Source: Gimesia aquarii
Lineage (GTDB): Bacteria > Planctomycetota > Planctomycetia > Planctomycetales > Planctomycetaceae
Assembly: GCF_007748175.1 (NCBI RefSeq)
Contig: NZ_CP037422.1
Location: forward strand, 6,154,334 to 6,218,333
Length of the DNA stretch: 64,000 nt
Reading direction: 5' to 3'
Shown piece by piece: positions 26,462 to 38,700 of the stretch. The notes under the pieces are model-generated. The model did not search any database. It was not told where the DNA came from and saw nothing but the letters and a program-made list of their open reading frames with translations. Position numbers and translations under genes: made by a program. How positions within the stretch are numbered: position 1 is the first letter of the stretch; the number at the start of each line of letters is the position of its first letter.

Positions 26462-27799
26462 GTGTTTAACACTAATCTGAAGCTGGTACTGACTCTTTTT
26501 TTTGGTCTGCTTAGTTCACAATTAGAGGGTGCTGAAAACTGGTCTGGTTTCCGTGGTAACGGATCCAATATCTCGAAAGCAAGCAAGCTACCATTAAAAT
26601 GGTCACCCCAAAAAGGCATACGCTGGAAACAGACAATACCCGGTTACGGACAATCTTCACCTGTCATTTGGAAAAACCAAGTTTATGTGACTTCGATCGA
26701 AGGGCCCCAGCAGGAAACATGCCTGGTGCATGCTTTCGATCTTTCTAACGGAAGCCATATTTGGTCGAAAGAGTTCAACGCCAGCCAAACTAAAAAATCG
26801 TCTTCAATGGTCTCTCGTGCTGCCCCGACCCCCGTCATAGATGAAAAGGGAGTTTATACCTTCTTTGAAAGTGGAGATGTTGTGGCTTACTCACATTCGG
26901 GTTCGAAACTTTGGCGTCGTTCTTTGGTGAAAGACTACGGCAAATTTATCAGTAATCATGGCATTGGCAATTCTCTCGCACAGACAAAGAACCATGTCAT
27001 CGTACTGACTGCACACGATGGACCTTCTTATTTACTGGCGCTGGACAAGAAGACGGGCGAAACGGTTTGGAAAATAGATCGAGAATCGGGAGTCGCCTGG
27101 ACTTCACCAGTAATTGCAAATCGAGCAGGAACCCCGGAAGTAATCGTCAGTTCCCGCGGAACCGTAAAAGGATATCACGGAGAAACAGGGAAATTACTGT
27201 GGACTCATACTGGTCTCAGTGGAAACACTATTCCTTCTGCATCAGTCTTTGGCAATTATATTTTAATTGGCGCTGCAATGAGTCGCAGGAATCCGAATGC
27301 AGAAAAAGCGAGTGCTTCGAACTGCTGTTTGAAACTTGTCACGATCGATGGAAAGCCAGGGTACAAAGTTCTCTGGAAAGCTAAAAAAGCGGTCTCTTAT
27401 TATTGCACTCCTTTGGCGTATGAAGGCTGTGCTTATTTCGTCAATAAAGTGGGTGTCGTATATTGTCTCGATCTGGAAACAGGTAAACAACACTATGCAC
27501 AACGACTCGCTGGTCCCTGCTGGAGTTCACCTCTCGGAGCAGGGGATTACATCTATTTTTTCACGAAAAAAGGACTAACTGATGTGATCCAGAAAGGTCC
27601 CGAATTTGACATTCTTGCATCAAACGCGATTTTCTCTAATCCCGATGAAAAATCGTCTCCTGCCAAAGAGAAAACAAATTCAGAAAAACCTCAATCAGGG
27701 GGCTATCCCCAATTAGGCCCCACTGTTTATGGAACTGCAGCTGTTGACCAAACCATTCTTATTCGGACTGGAACTGAATTGTATTGCATTGGTAAGTAG
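26462..27799 (+). CDS. Exported PQQ-like beta-propeller (BamB-like) protein
   Basis: A 445-residue protein starting at GTG 26462, with GAAGGA about eight bases upstream. Residues 1-25 are a signal peptide (cleavage near LEGAENW). After the planctomycete-typical W-S-G-F-R-G-N-G opening, it folds as a multi-bladed PQQ-type propeller: GQSSPVIWKNQVYVTS, THDG/AHDGPSYLLALDKKTGETVWKI and AYFVNKVGVVYCLDLETGKQHY, with the recurring A-L-D-x-x-T-G-x-x-x-W pattern. This fold is shared by BamB and by many planctomycete proteins; I see no PQQ-dehydrogenase catalytic domain. It is probably a periplasmic binding or assembly protein. About 20 residues (KSSPAKEKTNSEKP) form a loop inserted late in the propeller. 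Confidence 0.88.
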   Translation: MFNTNLKLVLTLFFGLLSSQLEGAENWSGFRGNGSNISKASKLPLKWSPQKGIRWKQTIPGYGQSSPVIWKNQVYVTSIEGPQQETCLVHAFDLSNGSHIWSKEFNASQTKKSSSMVSRAAPTPVIDEKGVYTFFESGDVVAYSHSGSKLWRRSLVKDYGKFISNHGIGNSLAQTKNHVIVLTAHDGPSYLLALDKKTGETVWKIDRESGVAWTSPVIANRAGTPEVIVSSRGTVKGYHGETGKLLWTHTGLSGNTIPSASVFGNYILIGAAMSRRNPNAEKASASNCCLKLVTIDGKPGYKVLWKAKKAVSYYCTPLAYEGCAYFVNKVGVVYCLDLETGKQHYAQRLAGPCWSSPLGAGDYIYFFTKKGLTDVIQKGPEFDILASNAIFSNPDEKSSPAKEKTNSEKPQSGGYPQLGPTVYGTAAVDQTILIRTGTELYCIGK

Positions 27800-27977
27800 T
27801 GATTAAAAGTCAAAAAGGGTGTAAATGAACCTGTTCTTTTATGTCAATTCATAAACTGATTGCTCACATTGGATCAACAAAACTGGTTAATACATTCTGT
27901 CAGTACATGGACAATTACGAAAACAGAGACTATTTTGCATTCAAAGATGTTACAAAATAATCTGTTAACTGACTCCT

Positions 27978-28436
27978 ATGTGTGCCATGAACAAGATTAC
28001 TGTCAGACAAGCCGTTCTCACCGATATTGATGTACTTGTACCTTTATTTGACAGTTACCGCCAGTTTTATGGACGCTCCAGTGATCTTGGTGCGGTAAGT
28101 GAATTTCTCTCTGCACGTTTCAATCATGGAGAATCCGTATTATTCATTGCCTTTGATGCTGATACACCGGTTGGTTTCACTCAGCTCTACCCAAGTTTTT
28201 CTTCAGTTTCGCTGTCCAGAATATTTATTCTCAACGATCTCTTCGTCACAGCTGAGGGACGTCGAAAAAGAGTTGGTACCCGGCTTCTATCAGCCGCCGT
28301 TGATTATGCCAAATCCTTAAATGCAGTTCGTCTCACATTGTCTACTGAAATAACCAACAAGTCAGCACAAGCCCTGTACGAGTCAGCTGGTTGGAAACAA
28401 GATGATCAGTTCGATGTCTACCACTTTACTTTGTAG
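27978..28436 (+). CDS. GNAT-family N-acetyltransferase
   Basis: A 152-residue protein; the ATG at 27987 (MNKITVRQA) is an equally likely start and neither has a clear ribosome site. The order of elements fits a single GNAT domain: ITVRQAVLTDIDVLVPLF is the first strand and helix, VLFIAFDADTPVGFTQLYPSF the central beta hairpin, LNDLFVTAEGRRKRVGTRLLSAA the acetyl-CoA binding loop (R/Q-x-x-G-x-G/A) and LYESAGWKQDDQF the conserved C-terminal A-L-Y-x-x-x-G-W. In family terms it transfers acetyl from acetyl-CoA to an amine; the substrate (an amino acid, antibiotic, or protein N-terminus) cannot be told. It stands alone between the PQQ propeller and a small membrane protein. Confidence 0.88.
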   Translation: MCAMNKITVRQAVLTDIDVLVPLFDSYRQFYGRSSDLGAVSEFLSARFNHGESVLFIAFDADTPVGFTQLYPSFSSVSLSRIFILNDLFVTAEGRRKRVGTRLLSAAVDYAKSLNAVRLTLSTEITNKSAQALYESAGWKQDDQFDVYHFTL

Positions 28437-28536
28437 ACAGAACGGCCAGTGATAATTACGTTCGTAGAGAGACCTCACTTGGCAGCAGTTACAGGAAAGT
28501 ATTACCAATATTCTTCAATCAAAGTCGTTTTCTCTT

Positions 28537-28574
28537 CAAGAATTCACCTCTTCAACAAGAATTCACCTCTTCAA
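28537..28574. repeat. Perfect 19-bp tandem duplication
   Basis: The 19-base unit that starts CAAGAATTCACC occurs twice without a gap (28537-28555 and 28556-28574), with part of a third copy (CTCTT) before it. It lies 57 bases before the start of the membrane protein gene at 28631, in the probable promoter or 5' leader. Confidence 0.85.
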
Positions 28575-28630
28575 TACGAATAGCGAAAGAGGCTGTTGCC
28601 TCGTTCACTTGATCGATTGAGGAGAGGCGA

Positions 28631-29197
28631 ATGAAGAATTATTTACAATTCCTTCTAACGGGGCTTATTTTAGGGCTATTCACTGAAGTCGAACTGAAAC
28701 TAATCGCAGGTATTAATCCCTCAATGTTTATTACAGTGCTTTTCGCCTATCGCGTGATTCTCACGATGTCCTATGCAGGTAGTAAACTGCTTGGTCGCTT
28801 TATATCTTCACAGTGGAAAGGCGACCTTCTGCATTATAGTGCCGCTGGCTTTTTCGGATTGGCGATCGAGTGGATTCTGCTGGGAAACGGACCAGGAAGT
28901 AATTCGTTACAACTTGGCATGTTCGCAATGTGGACCACATTCTGCTTTGGTCCACGGATATTAACAAGAGACTCTCCGGCAATCAAAAAAGACCGTCGAA
29001 AATTCTGGATCGCGTTCGCCGTAGCCGCCATGCTTATAACAACGGTTGTCTTATTGGCTCCTCACCTTAAAGCAAAGATCGTAATTACTGCCTTGGCTCT
29101 GAGCGGGACTTATCTTATCTGGTCTATTTGGTTACTGATACTTGTCTGGCAAAGTAATCGAAATATACAACTTGCAACCACAATACACGATGCCTGA
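28631..29197 (+). CDS. Small polytopic membrane protein, unknown family
   Basis: A 188-residue protein with a strong ribosome site (AGGAGAGG) before its ATG. It has about six hydrophobic segments: residues 5-20, 32-50, 68-85, 93-110, 124-143 and 148-172. A short loop between them contains NGPGSNSLQLG, and the basic SPAIKKDRRKFW lies between the last pair. The arrangement resembles small transporter- or sensor-like membrane proteins, but I do not recognise a family. The gene is monocistronic by spacing, with the 19-bp tandem duplication upstream. Function is open. Confidence 0.7.
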   Translation: MKNYLQFLLTGLILGLFTEVELKLIAGINPSMFITVLFAYRVILTMSYAGSKLLGRFISSQWKGDLLHYSAAGFFGLAIEWILLGNGPGSNSLQLGMFAMWTTFCFGPRILTRDSPAIKKDRRKFWIAFAVAAMLITTVVLLAPHLKAKIVITALALSGTYLIWSIWLLILVWQSNRNIQLATTIHDA

Positions 29198-29395
29198 CCT
29201 GCGACTTTAAATCGATTTCTCCTATCATGAGATATTGAACACAAGGCTTAAACTTTCATTTTATTCCTTGTTATCTTTGTCATTTTCTATCATTATCGCC
29301 ATGACGAGTGCAGGGCAGACCATTATTTTGTATGAACTCCAAATCAAATCTATCTTATTTTGCTAAGGTAACAGAACAAGCAAAGGGATCTCAGC

Positions 29396-29665
29396 ATGAC
29401 CATGCCACAAAATCGACCGCTCACTGATCTAAAAAATATAGGAAAGAAAATTGCTGAACGTCTTAATAAAATCGGAATTTCTTCTGAGGCGGAGCTACGA
29501 AAAGTAGGCGCAATACAAGCACACAAAAAGCTCAAAGCAAAGTACCCTAATGAAACTCTGCCTGTCTGTTATTATTTGTACTCATTTGAGGGAGCACTTC
29601 ATGATCAACACTGGAATGATTTGAGTGTAGAACGAAAACAGAAACTGAAAGAAAGTATCAGCTGA
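29396..29665 (+). CDS. TfoX C-terminal-like helix-hairpin-helix protein
   Basis: An 89-residue protein starting at an ATG with AAGGGA upstream. LTDLKNIGKKIAERLNKIGI is a helix-hairpin-helix motif (G-x-x-x-A-x-x-L-x-x-x-G-I). The following SSEAELRKVGAIQAHKKLKAKYP and CYYLYSFEGALHDQHWNDLS match the TfoX C-terminal domain (PF04994), including the G-A-L-H/x-x-x-W-x-D/x-L end. In TfoX/Sxy this domain sits in a regulator of DNA uptake; free-standing copies are common and of unclear function, probably nucleic-acid or protein binding. No competence genes are near. Confidence 0.85.
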   Translation: MTMPQNRPLTDLKNIGKKIAERLNKIGISSEAELRKVGAIQAHKKLKAKYPNETLPVCYYLYSFEGALHDQHWNDLSVERKQKLKESIS

Positions 29666-29746
29666 AATCATATTATCAGAGCTATCATATCTGCCACTTT
29701 ACTTGCATTCTTTCCATATCTGTAGCTATTTCCAATCCACAAAAAA

Positions 29747-29776
29747 AGCCCCCTCAAACCAAAGTTCGAGGGGGCT
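29747..29776. terminator. Strong bidirectional terminator between TfoX-like gene and giant gene
   Basis: A perfect 9-bp G/C-rich stem, AGCCCCCTC at 29747-29755 and GAGGGGGCT at 29768-29776, with a 12-base loop. Seven A lie immediately to the left and GAAGTTTTT to the right, so it can end transcription in both directions. It is 23 bases beyond the stop of the giant gene. Confidence 0.9.
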
Positions 29777-29798
29777 GAAGTTTTTCGCAGTCAGACGA

Positions 29799-32700
29799 CT
29801 AGTTCAACAGCGGATTGTCGCCATCGACAATCGAACTGAAGAAGTCATCCACGTCGGACGTTTCTGCCGCTTCTTCGATCACGGGCAGGCATCTGAGCGA
29901 CTCACCCAGGGATTCACTCATCAGATCGTGTCCCGCTTCGTCCGCATCCAGGTCGGCATAACCCAGGGTGTGACCGAATTCGTGTAATACCACGGTCAAC
30001 AGGTCCATGCGACCAAAGGCATCACTCTCTTCGTTCGCAGTCAGGCCGCCATCGGCGTCCTCTGTGAACTCACTGTGATCAAAGGGCGTGTCATCCACAA
30101 ACCAGCCATGACCGGCGGCATTAATGTCGATCATGATCGTCGTACTCGTGGCACCACCCAGCATCGTATCCGGCAGATCGGCCAGTACAAAGCTGATCGA
30201 CTGCAGTCGCTCCAGCTCAGCGGCGGAAATCCCCGCAGCCGTCCAGTAGCTCAACGCCGCATCACGGACCGAATTCAAATCGGCCTGCGTCAGCACAGGG
30301 GCTCCCGAGTTGGCCACGCTACTAGTGGCCTGAAGCGGTCCCGTACGTTCAATGCGGATTGCATCAGCCAGAATCGAACCATCCACGGCCGTATCGTTCA
30401 GAGTCACCGTAATCGAACCACCGGCTCCGATGGTCACGGTTCCCAGGATCTCCCAGTTCGAACCCTCAGCGTTAAAGTCATTCGGATCCAGTCGCTGATT
30501 GATGGCAATCGCTCCGCCACCGATTCCCGAACTGGTCACGTTATAGTCCACACCCGTGTCACGCAGTGGATGACCGTCCCAGGTCGCTGCGACCTGATAT
30601 GTGCCGGCCACCAGACCGGTGAAGTTCCAACTTGCCGTACCGGTCTGCCCGATATTCATTTTCTGAGAATCGAAGCCACGGTATGCCACAGCCCCCGATG
30701 CGAAGTAGTCGCCCCCACTCGTGAAGCCGGCATCACCATCGTCAATGATCAGTGAATTGACCGCCGTCGCTGAGACAGTAAAGCTGAAGGGATTCTCATC
30801 CGCATCATCGTTGGCGATGGTCAAGACACCCGCTGTCGAAGTCGCTCCATTGAACTCCAGTTCAAACGTCGTCGACTGACCGGCGGCCAGAGCCGTTGTT
30901 CCCAAAGGCGTCGAAACCACAAAACCGGCAGGCGGTGTGATGGCTCCTAAATTCAACGTATCGGTTCCCGTATTCGTAATCGTAAATGTCTGGAACAACG
31001 AACCACCGAAGTTGGAGGTGCCCAGATCCACACTGCTGGCACCACTGGTCAGATTGGTGGCACCGGCCCGGACTTCAATTTCCGGATCAATGGAACCGAT
31101 GGGAAGCAATTCCAGTCGCATGGCGTCGGCCGCCAAGTGACCCGTGGCACCATCATCGCTCATCGTGACCGTCAGGGTCCCACCGGCGGCAACCTGGAAG
31201 TTGCCCAGTTCTTCCCAGTTCGTGCCATCGGCACTAAAGTCATTCGGAGCAAACCGCTGATCCAGGCTGACCGTAATCGGACCACCAACAATGCCCGAGA
31301 TCGTAATCTGAGCATTCGAAGCCAGGTTACTGTGCTGGAACCAGTGGCTGGCAACCTGATAGGTGCCCGCGCCCAGATTGGTGAACTGCCAGGTCGCTGT
31401 ATTGACACCCGGCAAATCGCCGCCAATCAGTAAATCCTGGTCGTCCTGGAAGTAGTCAATGTAGGCCACGCCTGCGGTTCTGGTCTCCCAGGGATCACCC
31501 GTGTTGGTGTAATCCAGGTCGCCGTTGTCCACAATCATCGAAGCCGAAGCCGATCCGGAAACGGTAAAGTTGAATGGATTCGCATCGGTGGAATCCACGC
31601 CAAAGGAGACCATGCCCCCAAAGCTACCCGCCGTGGCGGCGTTCATCTGCAGACTGAAGGTCGTGGAAGCGCCCGGAGGCAGGTTGTTATTACCCGGAGG
31701 GGCCACCATGCTGAAGCCTGCTGGGATACTGATGGGGCCCAGAGCCATGTTGCGTTCACCAAAGTTCGTAATCGTAAACGTGCGGATGACTGGAGCCCCC
31801 ACGATGGTCTCTTCAAAATCAACGGCGCCCCCGTCTGCGACTTCTTGTGTGTCCAGGCCACTGCCGACTTCCACAACGATCACCGGATCCACAACACGGT
31901 AAATCCGGATTTGATCCGCATACACGATGCCGTCCGCATTATCGCTCAGTTGCACACTCAGGGTGTTACTGGTGATCTGCACCGGATCGCCGATGAACTC
32001 CCAGAGGATTCCGTCATCCAGGAAGTCATCGCTGCTCGTCCGCTGGTCCACAGCAACCGTGGTCACAGTCGCACCGTTATCAAAGATCGTATAGGGAGCA
32101 TTTGAAGCAGCCCCCACTCCATTGGTGGTAATGTTGGGATTCACGTACCAGTTCGCGACCACCTGATAACGGCCCGGTTCCACATCGAAGGTCCAGGTCG
32201 CCGCATTGGCGCCTGTGCCCCCCTGGAAGAAGTCGCCCGCATACAGAAACTCCGGATCGAGCTGACTACCTGTTTCCAGCTCATTCCAGGTTCCCACGGT
32301 GGAGAAGTCCGCATCGTTGACACCCACGGTGGAAGGACCCGCTTCCCCCATCACGGTGAAGTTATAAGGATTTTCGTCTTCATCACCGGTTGTGAAGGAG
32401 ATCTGACCGAAGGTCGAACCTGTGGTGCCCCCGTCAAACTGGATGGTAAAGGTCACCGAAGACCCGCCATTGATCGTCACCGGTGTGGTGTCGGTCCCGA
32501 AGGGAGAGGTTGGATCAATGCTGAAACCGGGCGGAAACTCGATCAGGCCGGTGACATCCACGGAATCGGCTGACAAATTCGTCACGGTAAAGGTCTTGAT
32601 GATCGGAATGCCCGGCAGCGTACTGCCGAAGTCGACCACGCCGGTGTCGTCTTCCACGACGTCGCCGTCCACGGTCACCTGAATATCAGGTTCCGGCAGA

Positions 32701-35700
32701 TATTCAATGCGGACCGCATCGGCAATCACACCGTTGGAGAGCGTGAAGTGGTCGCGGGGGAAACTGTTGGCATCGTTGGTCAGTTCCACAGTCAGTGTCC
32801 CGCCGATCACGGAGAAGGAGACATCCAGATCGAACCATTGCACCCCGTTGGCGTCGACAAAGCTCGACGGGGCAACGGTCTGATCCACATCGATAGGACC
32901 CCCTCCGTTCAGAGTGAAAGGTGCATCATCCACACGGTTGGTCGCCGTCGGTGTGGTCGACCAGGTGGTGGAGACCCGGTAGTTTCCATCGGCCAGACCG
33001 GTAAAGGTCCAGGTTGCGGTTTCCGCCCCCGGTTGCGGTGTACTACCCGGTTGATTGGGAACCGCACCGGAAACATCGCCTTCAAACCCACCGGCCCCGT
33101 TATTGACCGCATCCGGGAAGCTCACAAAGCCGGCTGTGGCGGAGAAATCGGTATCCCCGTCATCAATGATGATCACATTCGAAACCGAACCCTGTAACAG
33201 GATGTTGAAGGTCTCTTCATCCACATCATTGGTGGTAAAGGAGAAGATCCCCGAACGGTCGCCGAAGGTATTGGAATCCATGGTCAGTGTGAACTGAATC
33301 GTATTGCCGGGAGCAATCGACTGATTGACCAGGTTGGTCGTGAAGCCGGCTGGCACGACAATGTTGCTGATATCCAGCGGTGCACTACCCTGGTTCGTGA
33401 TTTCAAAGGTGCGAACTGCGTCGGTCAACAGTTCGGTAGCACCGAAGTTGATGCCCCCCTGATGACCGTCCATGATGATCGTCGGCGGGACCGGTGCATC
33501 GGTGATATCGCGTAGTTCGATTTCGGGTCCGGCAGAGACGCGTTCGATGCGGATCGCATCGGCGGTGATGCGGCCATTGGCCAGATTGGTCAGCATCACG
33601 GTCAACGTCCGGCTGTTGATTGTAAACACACCCAGGTTTTCCCAGACCGTGCCATCGGCGGTAAAGTCATCCGGCTCGAGTTGCTGGTTGAGATCGATGG
33701 TTCCCAGATCGACGGCGGCGGTGCCGATGTCGGTGCGGGCGCCATCGAAGATTGTATACGGGGCATCCGTGGCCGCCTGTCCGATGACCGTGGGATTAGT
33801 AGAAACGGGCCAGGTGACCGAAATTCGGTAGTCACCCGGTGTCAAACCATAGAATTCCCAGAAGGCCTGGGCGGGTCCGTTACCAATCGGCGATTCCTCA
33901 CGTACCGAATGCACGTCGTTTTCAAAACCGATGCCATTCGTAATGGCGGCCGTACCACCCGGATGGAAGGGCCAGTCGCCGCCGAGTGAGAAGCCGAGGT
34001 CACCGTCATCGACGATGAAGGCGGGGGTGTCTTCGAAGGGCCGTACGTTTTCAAAGTTCAGGTATTGCACGGTGCCCACCCCGTCGGCGGTCAGGGAGAA
34101 ACCGGTGTCGATCACTTCCTGGCCTTTGGCGTCGAAGTCGAGTACATCAATGCCCCCGCGGCCGTCAGCCGAACGCAGCACCGGAGGTCCGTCGATCGGG
34201 AAGTTGCCGTCCTGGGAGAGCGGATCAATGAAGATGATATCGTTGAACTCACTGCCCACGATGTTTTCCATGAAGCTGGGGTTCGTGTCGGGCTGCTGAG
34301 GTTGAATCTGTCTGAGTTCGATGGTGTTGCCACCGAAGACATCCTGTGGGGTGTTGATGATGTCGACATCAAAGATAATGCCCTGGCTGGCGAAGCGGAA
34401 GTCGATCGTGTCGTTACCGTGGATGTCGGTAATCACATCCTGGCTACCGCCAGCCCCCGGTTCCATCAGGAAGACATCGTTGCCCCCGTTTTCACTGCCG
34501 ACGCCGTTACCGCCGCCGTCCAGGTTGTCGTTGCCGAAGCCATCACCGAGGATGTTGTTGTCGTTGTCGCCAGTGATATTGTCGTTGCCATCACCACCGA
34601 ACACGTTTTCGATGCTGTTGTCGTCATCGCCACCACCGGTGCCGGCCACCAGGCCACCACCAATGTTGGTGGCAGTACCGGCAAACAGGTCGACGGTGAC
34701 GCCGGTTGTAAAGTCGCGGTAGTCCAGGCTGTCGTTACCGAGGGCCCCGTCGAGCGTACCGGTCAGACCAGCGCCATCACTTACATCGAAGCGATCCTGC
34801 TGGTTGCCACCGATCAGGTTTTCGAACAGGATGAAGTCGATTCGCTGTTCGGGTGGTGTGGCAATTGTATCACCGGCAGTCGTCGGACGGCCAATCATCA
34901 AATCAGGTCGGTCGGCGATCAGGAAACCTGCGTCAGTACCGGTAATCCCCCAGTAGTTGTTCAGGTCGGGACCTTCCAGAATATCATTGCCCAGGCTGCC
35001 GATCAGATCGTCGATATTGTCAAAGCCGAGGCTGGCAACACCGGTACCCAGGATGCTGCCGTTGTTTTCGCGGCCCTGGAAGCCATCAATCGTACCCAGA
35101 CCGGACAGGGCGATATGCACGGCGTTGCTGTAAGCATTGTAGTTGAGGGTGTCTGCATCGCCGCCCCCGTCGATGAACCCGTTGAGTACATTGCTGCCCA
35201 GGAAGATAAAGAAATCTTCCCCGGCATCCCCGTTCAGGCGGGTGTCAACGCCGGCAGGCGTGGTGTTGAATAAAAAGAAATCATCATCGCCGTTAAAGCC
35301 GTTGAGGACGACGTTATTCAGGTCTTCCTGTGTGCTCAGATTGACGTCGATCACATCATTGCCACCGGTCCCGGTCACGATCAAGTCATCGATGTTCGCA
35401 AACGTGACATCAGGCCCTGCGACACTAGAGAGACCATTGACAGTGGTCGAAGTGACTTCAAAGATATCCCCCGTGGCATCACCGGAATCAACGATCGTCA
35501 GTGTATCGTTGCCGCCTTCACCATCCACGGTAATATTGGCAAAGATGTTGTTGACCGTGTTGCTGGCGTCGAACAGTTGAATCTCGTCATCACCCAGACC
35601 AGCCAGGATGTTAATGTCGGTCACGCCTGCGGGTGTGGAACGGACGCGGATCGTGTCGTTGGCCGTATCCGGGGCGGCAAACACATCATCGGCATCCAGT

Positions 35701-38700
35701 TCAATCTGGGTGACAGTTGTTGCAGAGTCCAATGCGATCAGGTCGATCAGTTCTTCACCCGTACCGGAGACGACCTGCAGTCCCTGGAAGCCGCTGAAGA
35801 CCAGATTCGTGAAACCGCCGTTGGCCGTGATCTGGGAAACACCGTCTCCCACGGCACCGTCATCGTCGATCAGTACTTCCGTGGTAAATTCTGTGGATGA
35901 AGCATCGACCCGCAAGCCACCACCGGCGCCATTGATACCCACACCTTCCACAGCACCAAAGGAGAGACCCAGATCAATGTCGAGCCCTGCCGGTGTTGCT
36001 GCGACGATGTTACCACTGCCCAGACTGTCAATATTGTCTGAGAAGTAAGCCGCATTGTGCACGGTCGTGAAGTTGACGTTAATGGCATCAGTACCATCAC
36101 CCCCATCGTAGTGAATCGTGATGTCGTCGGCATCGTAGGTGGTCGGATTGAACTGATCTTCCAGCAACGTATCGGCAGCATTGTTCAGATGCGAACCGTT
36201 TGAGCCAGGAATCGCAGGTGCGGCCACATCGAACAGAGGCAGACCACCCGGTGATTCGTTGATGTTGAGTGTTTCGTTGTCGGTCGAACCAATGACGGTA
36301 AAGGACAGAATGTCGGCGGCCGCTCCAGAGAAGATATTGCTGGCGTTGACGTCGATCAACAGGTTGGTGCCTGCGGCATCCAGTTGCACGTCAATCGTAT
36401 CATCGGCCGCATTCTGGAAACCGGCGGCAAACATGTCCAATACCAGGTGGAAGGGAGTCCCACCGCTGTTGACATTTTCGATGCTGGTGAAATCCACAGT
36501 CTGTTCGAGGTCCGGAGCAATAAATCCAAAGGAACCCGAGCCGGGTGCCCCACCCAGTGTGAGGAATGGTGCAGCAGCCAGACCACTGAAGTCCATGTTG
36601 AGCACATCACCGGGTCCGGGCAATGTGGGATCGCCACCGTTCACCGTAATCGGGGAACCCGCGGTCGGCAGAATGTTGAAGGTATCCGCGTCGTCACCCC
36701 CGTTGATCGTCGTCTGTGTGGCGCTCACGTTGCCCAGCAGGTCGACTGTCGCACCCGTACCGTCAGTAATCGGATCAATGTTAATCTCAATCGTGCCGAA
36801 TAAAGCCAGAACGAATCCCCCCAGCGAGAGCAGGAAGTCATCGCCTGAGTTGAGGATCACATTCGCCCCAGTGGATGTCACGGTGACACCACCATTGATG
36901 GTGAGGTCATCCCCGGGTCCGGCTGCATCAGTCGCAGTCAGCGTCACATCGCCGGCTCCTGTTACATTCGCGGCCACGGTCAGTGGGCTGGCAGTGGACA
37001 CGTTCACCATTCCCAGACCAGCACTGACGCCTACCAGACCATCGACGGTATCAATTTCCAAAGCACCCGTATTGCTGATTTCAATATTGCCGTTAGGTGT
37101 TGTGGCGGCCAGTGTGCTGACTGCCGTATCGATATTGGCCGGGCCCCCCGCACCAATGTCAGCGAATGCCTCTAATGCAGCTTCGTTACCGGTAATCAAC
37201 GCGGCTTCGCCAGCGGTATTGTCGATGATTGCTCCGCTGAGGGACTCCACGAGAACGGTACCACCGCCACTGCGCAGATCGGCAATCCGGGCATCGCCAG
37301 TGGAAATCACATCCATAACACCGCCCCAGGCATTGACGACTCCGCCTTCTGCCTGCGTGAAGGAACCACCACCAAAACCATCATTGTCAGCGACCAGCGT
37401 CACTGCGGCTGCGGAGAAGGTATCAATGACCGAAGTCGCTCCCAAAATCAAATCACGATCCGCCAGCAGATCAATGGTTCCGCCGTTGGATTGAATGGTC
37501 GCATTGACAGTGATATCAAATCCGGAAGTGAAGCTGATTGGTGAAGCGGCACCAGTGGACTCGATGTTTTCGTCGACTGTGGCAATTCCCCCCACAAACA
37601 GAGTAATCGCGTCCGCACCCAAAATCCCAGAGAGGCCATCAACAGTTCCAATCGAAATCCCATCGGATTCTGCAATATTAATGACGCCTGCAGTCGAATC
37701 AGCGGCCAGAGTATTCACGTCCACTTCGATTTCGTCGCCTGTGCCAATCCCCGTTGCTGCTCGCAGAGCCACACGGTCTGCAAAAATCAGAACCTGTTCC
37801 AGACCGGTGTTATCGAGAATGGCACCATTGTTACTGGTGAGCCGCACCTCATCACCCACAATGATCGAGAGATCAATATCACCATCGGCTATCAGATTGG
37901 TATCATCAGTGCCTGAGTTCACAACGACCCCATCCAACATGGTGATCCCACCTGTGGTAGATTCAAGATGAATCAGGCTATCTGTCGTAGTAATATTCTC
38001 ATCGATCTGTAAATCGGCATCCGTGATTAGAGTAAGTGTTGATGCTGACTGGAGCCCTACCAGACCACTGATCCCTCCGATGGTTAAGGTCGCTCCACTG
38101 ACGCCGTTGAGATTAATGGCACCTCCCGCATCAGCTTCGAGATTCGCAACATCAATATCCACCGCATCCACTGCGCCCCCTACGTCAACGGTGGCCGTTA
38201 AGATCGCTGTGGTTGCGGTTAAGGCGTCGGCAGCACTGGATCCGCCATCGGTAATTGAACCACCGGAGGCATTGAGGTCTGCGTTACCAGTCGTGGTCAC
38301 ATCTTGATCGAGTACCACGTTGCCGATGTCTACAGTCAGGTCGCCTGAACCGAGGTCTGTCGCGTTGGTCTGGAAGGTCGCCGTGTCATCGGTGCCTCCG
38401 TTCACGTTCAGGTCTGCATCGAAGGTACTGTCCAGCCCTTCGATATTGACCGCATCCACACCACTGCCACCAGCGACTTCGGTGTTGATCGTCAACGTCC
38501 CAGTGGGATGCACAAACGCAACCGATTCACCCAGATCGGAATCAATCAGTGAGATACCATCACCTGCACCGGCATCATCAGACAGGGTAATCGTCTCTGC
38601 TCCACCGAGGAAACTGAAAGTACGATTGGTGGCGACAATGGTATCGAGTACCGGTTCCAGACCGGTGTAAGTAATCGTCGCTACGCCTTCACCATTATAG

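Noticed and set aside
34466..34684. Second minus-strand frame across the RTX-like region
   Set aside because: Out of frame with the giant protein and low complexity (Thr/Ala/Met-rich), a frame shadow of the repeats.
34065..35273. 402-codon plus-strand frame within the giant gene
   Set aside because: It is antisense to the coding frame and is explained by the repetitive, G/C-biased codons of the giant gene. The same holds for other long plus-strand frames at 31525-31902, 35143-36048, 36181-37494, 39502-40152 and 43059-43751.
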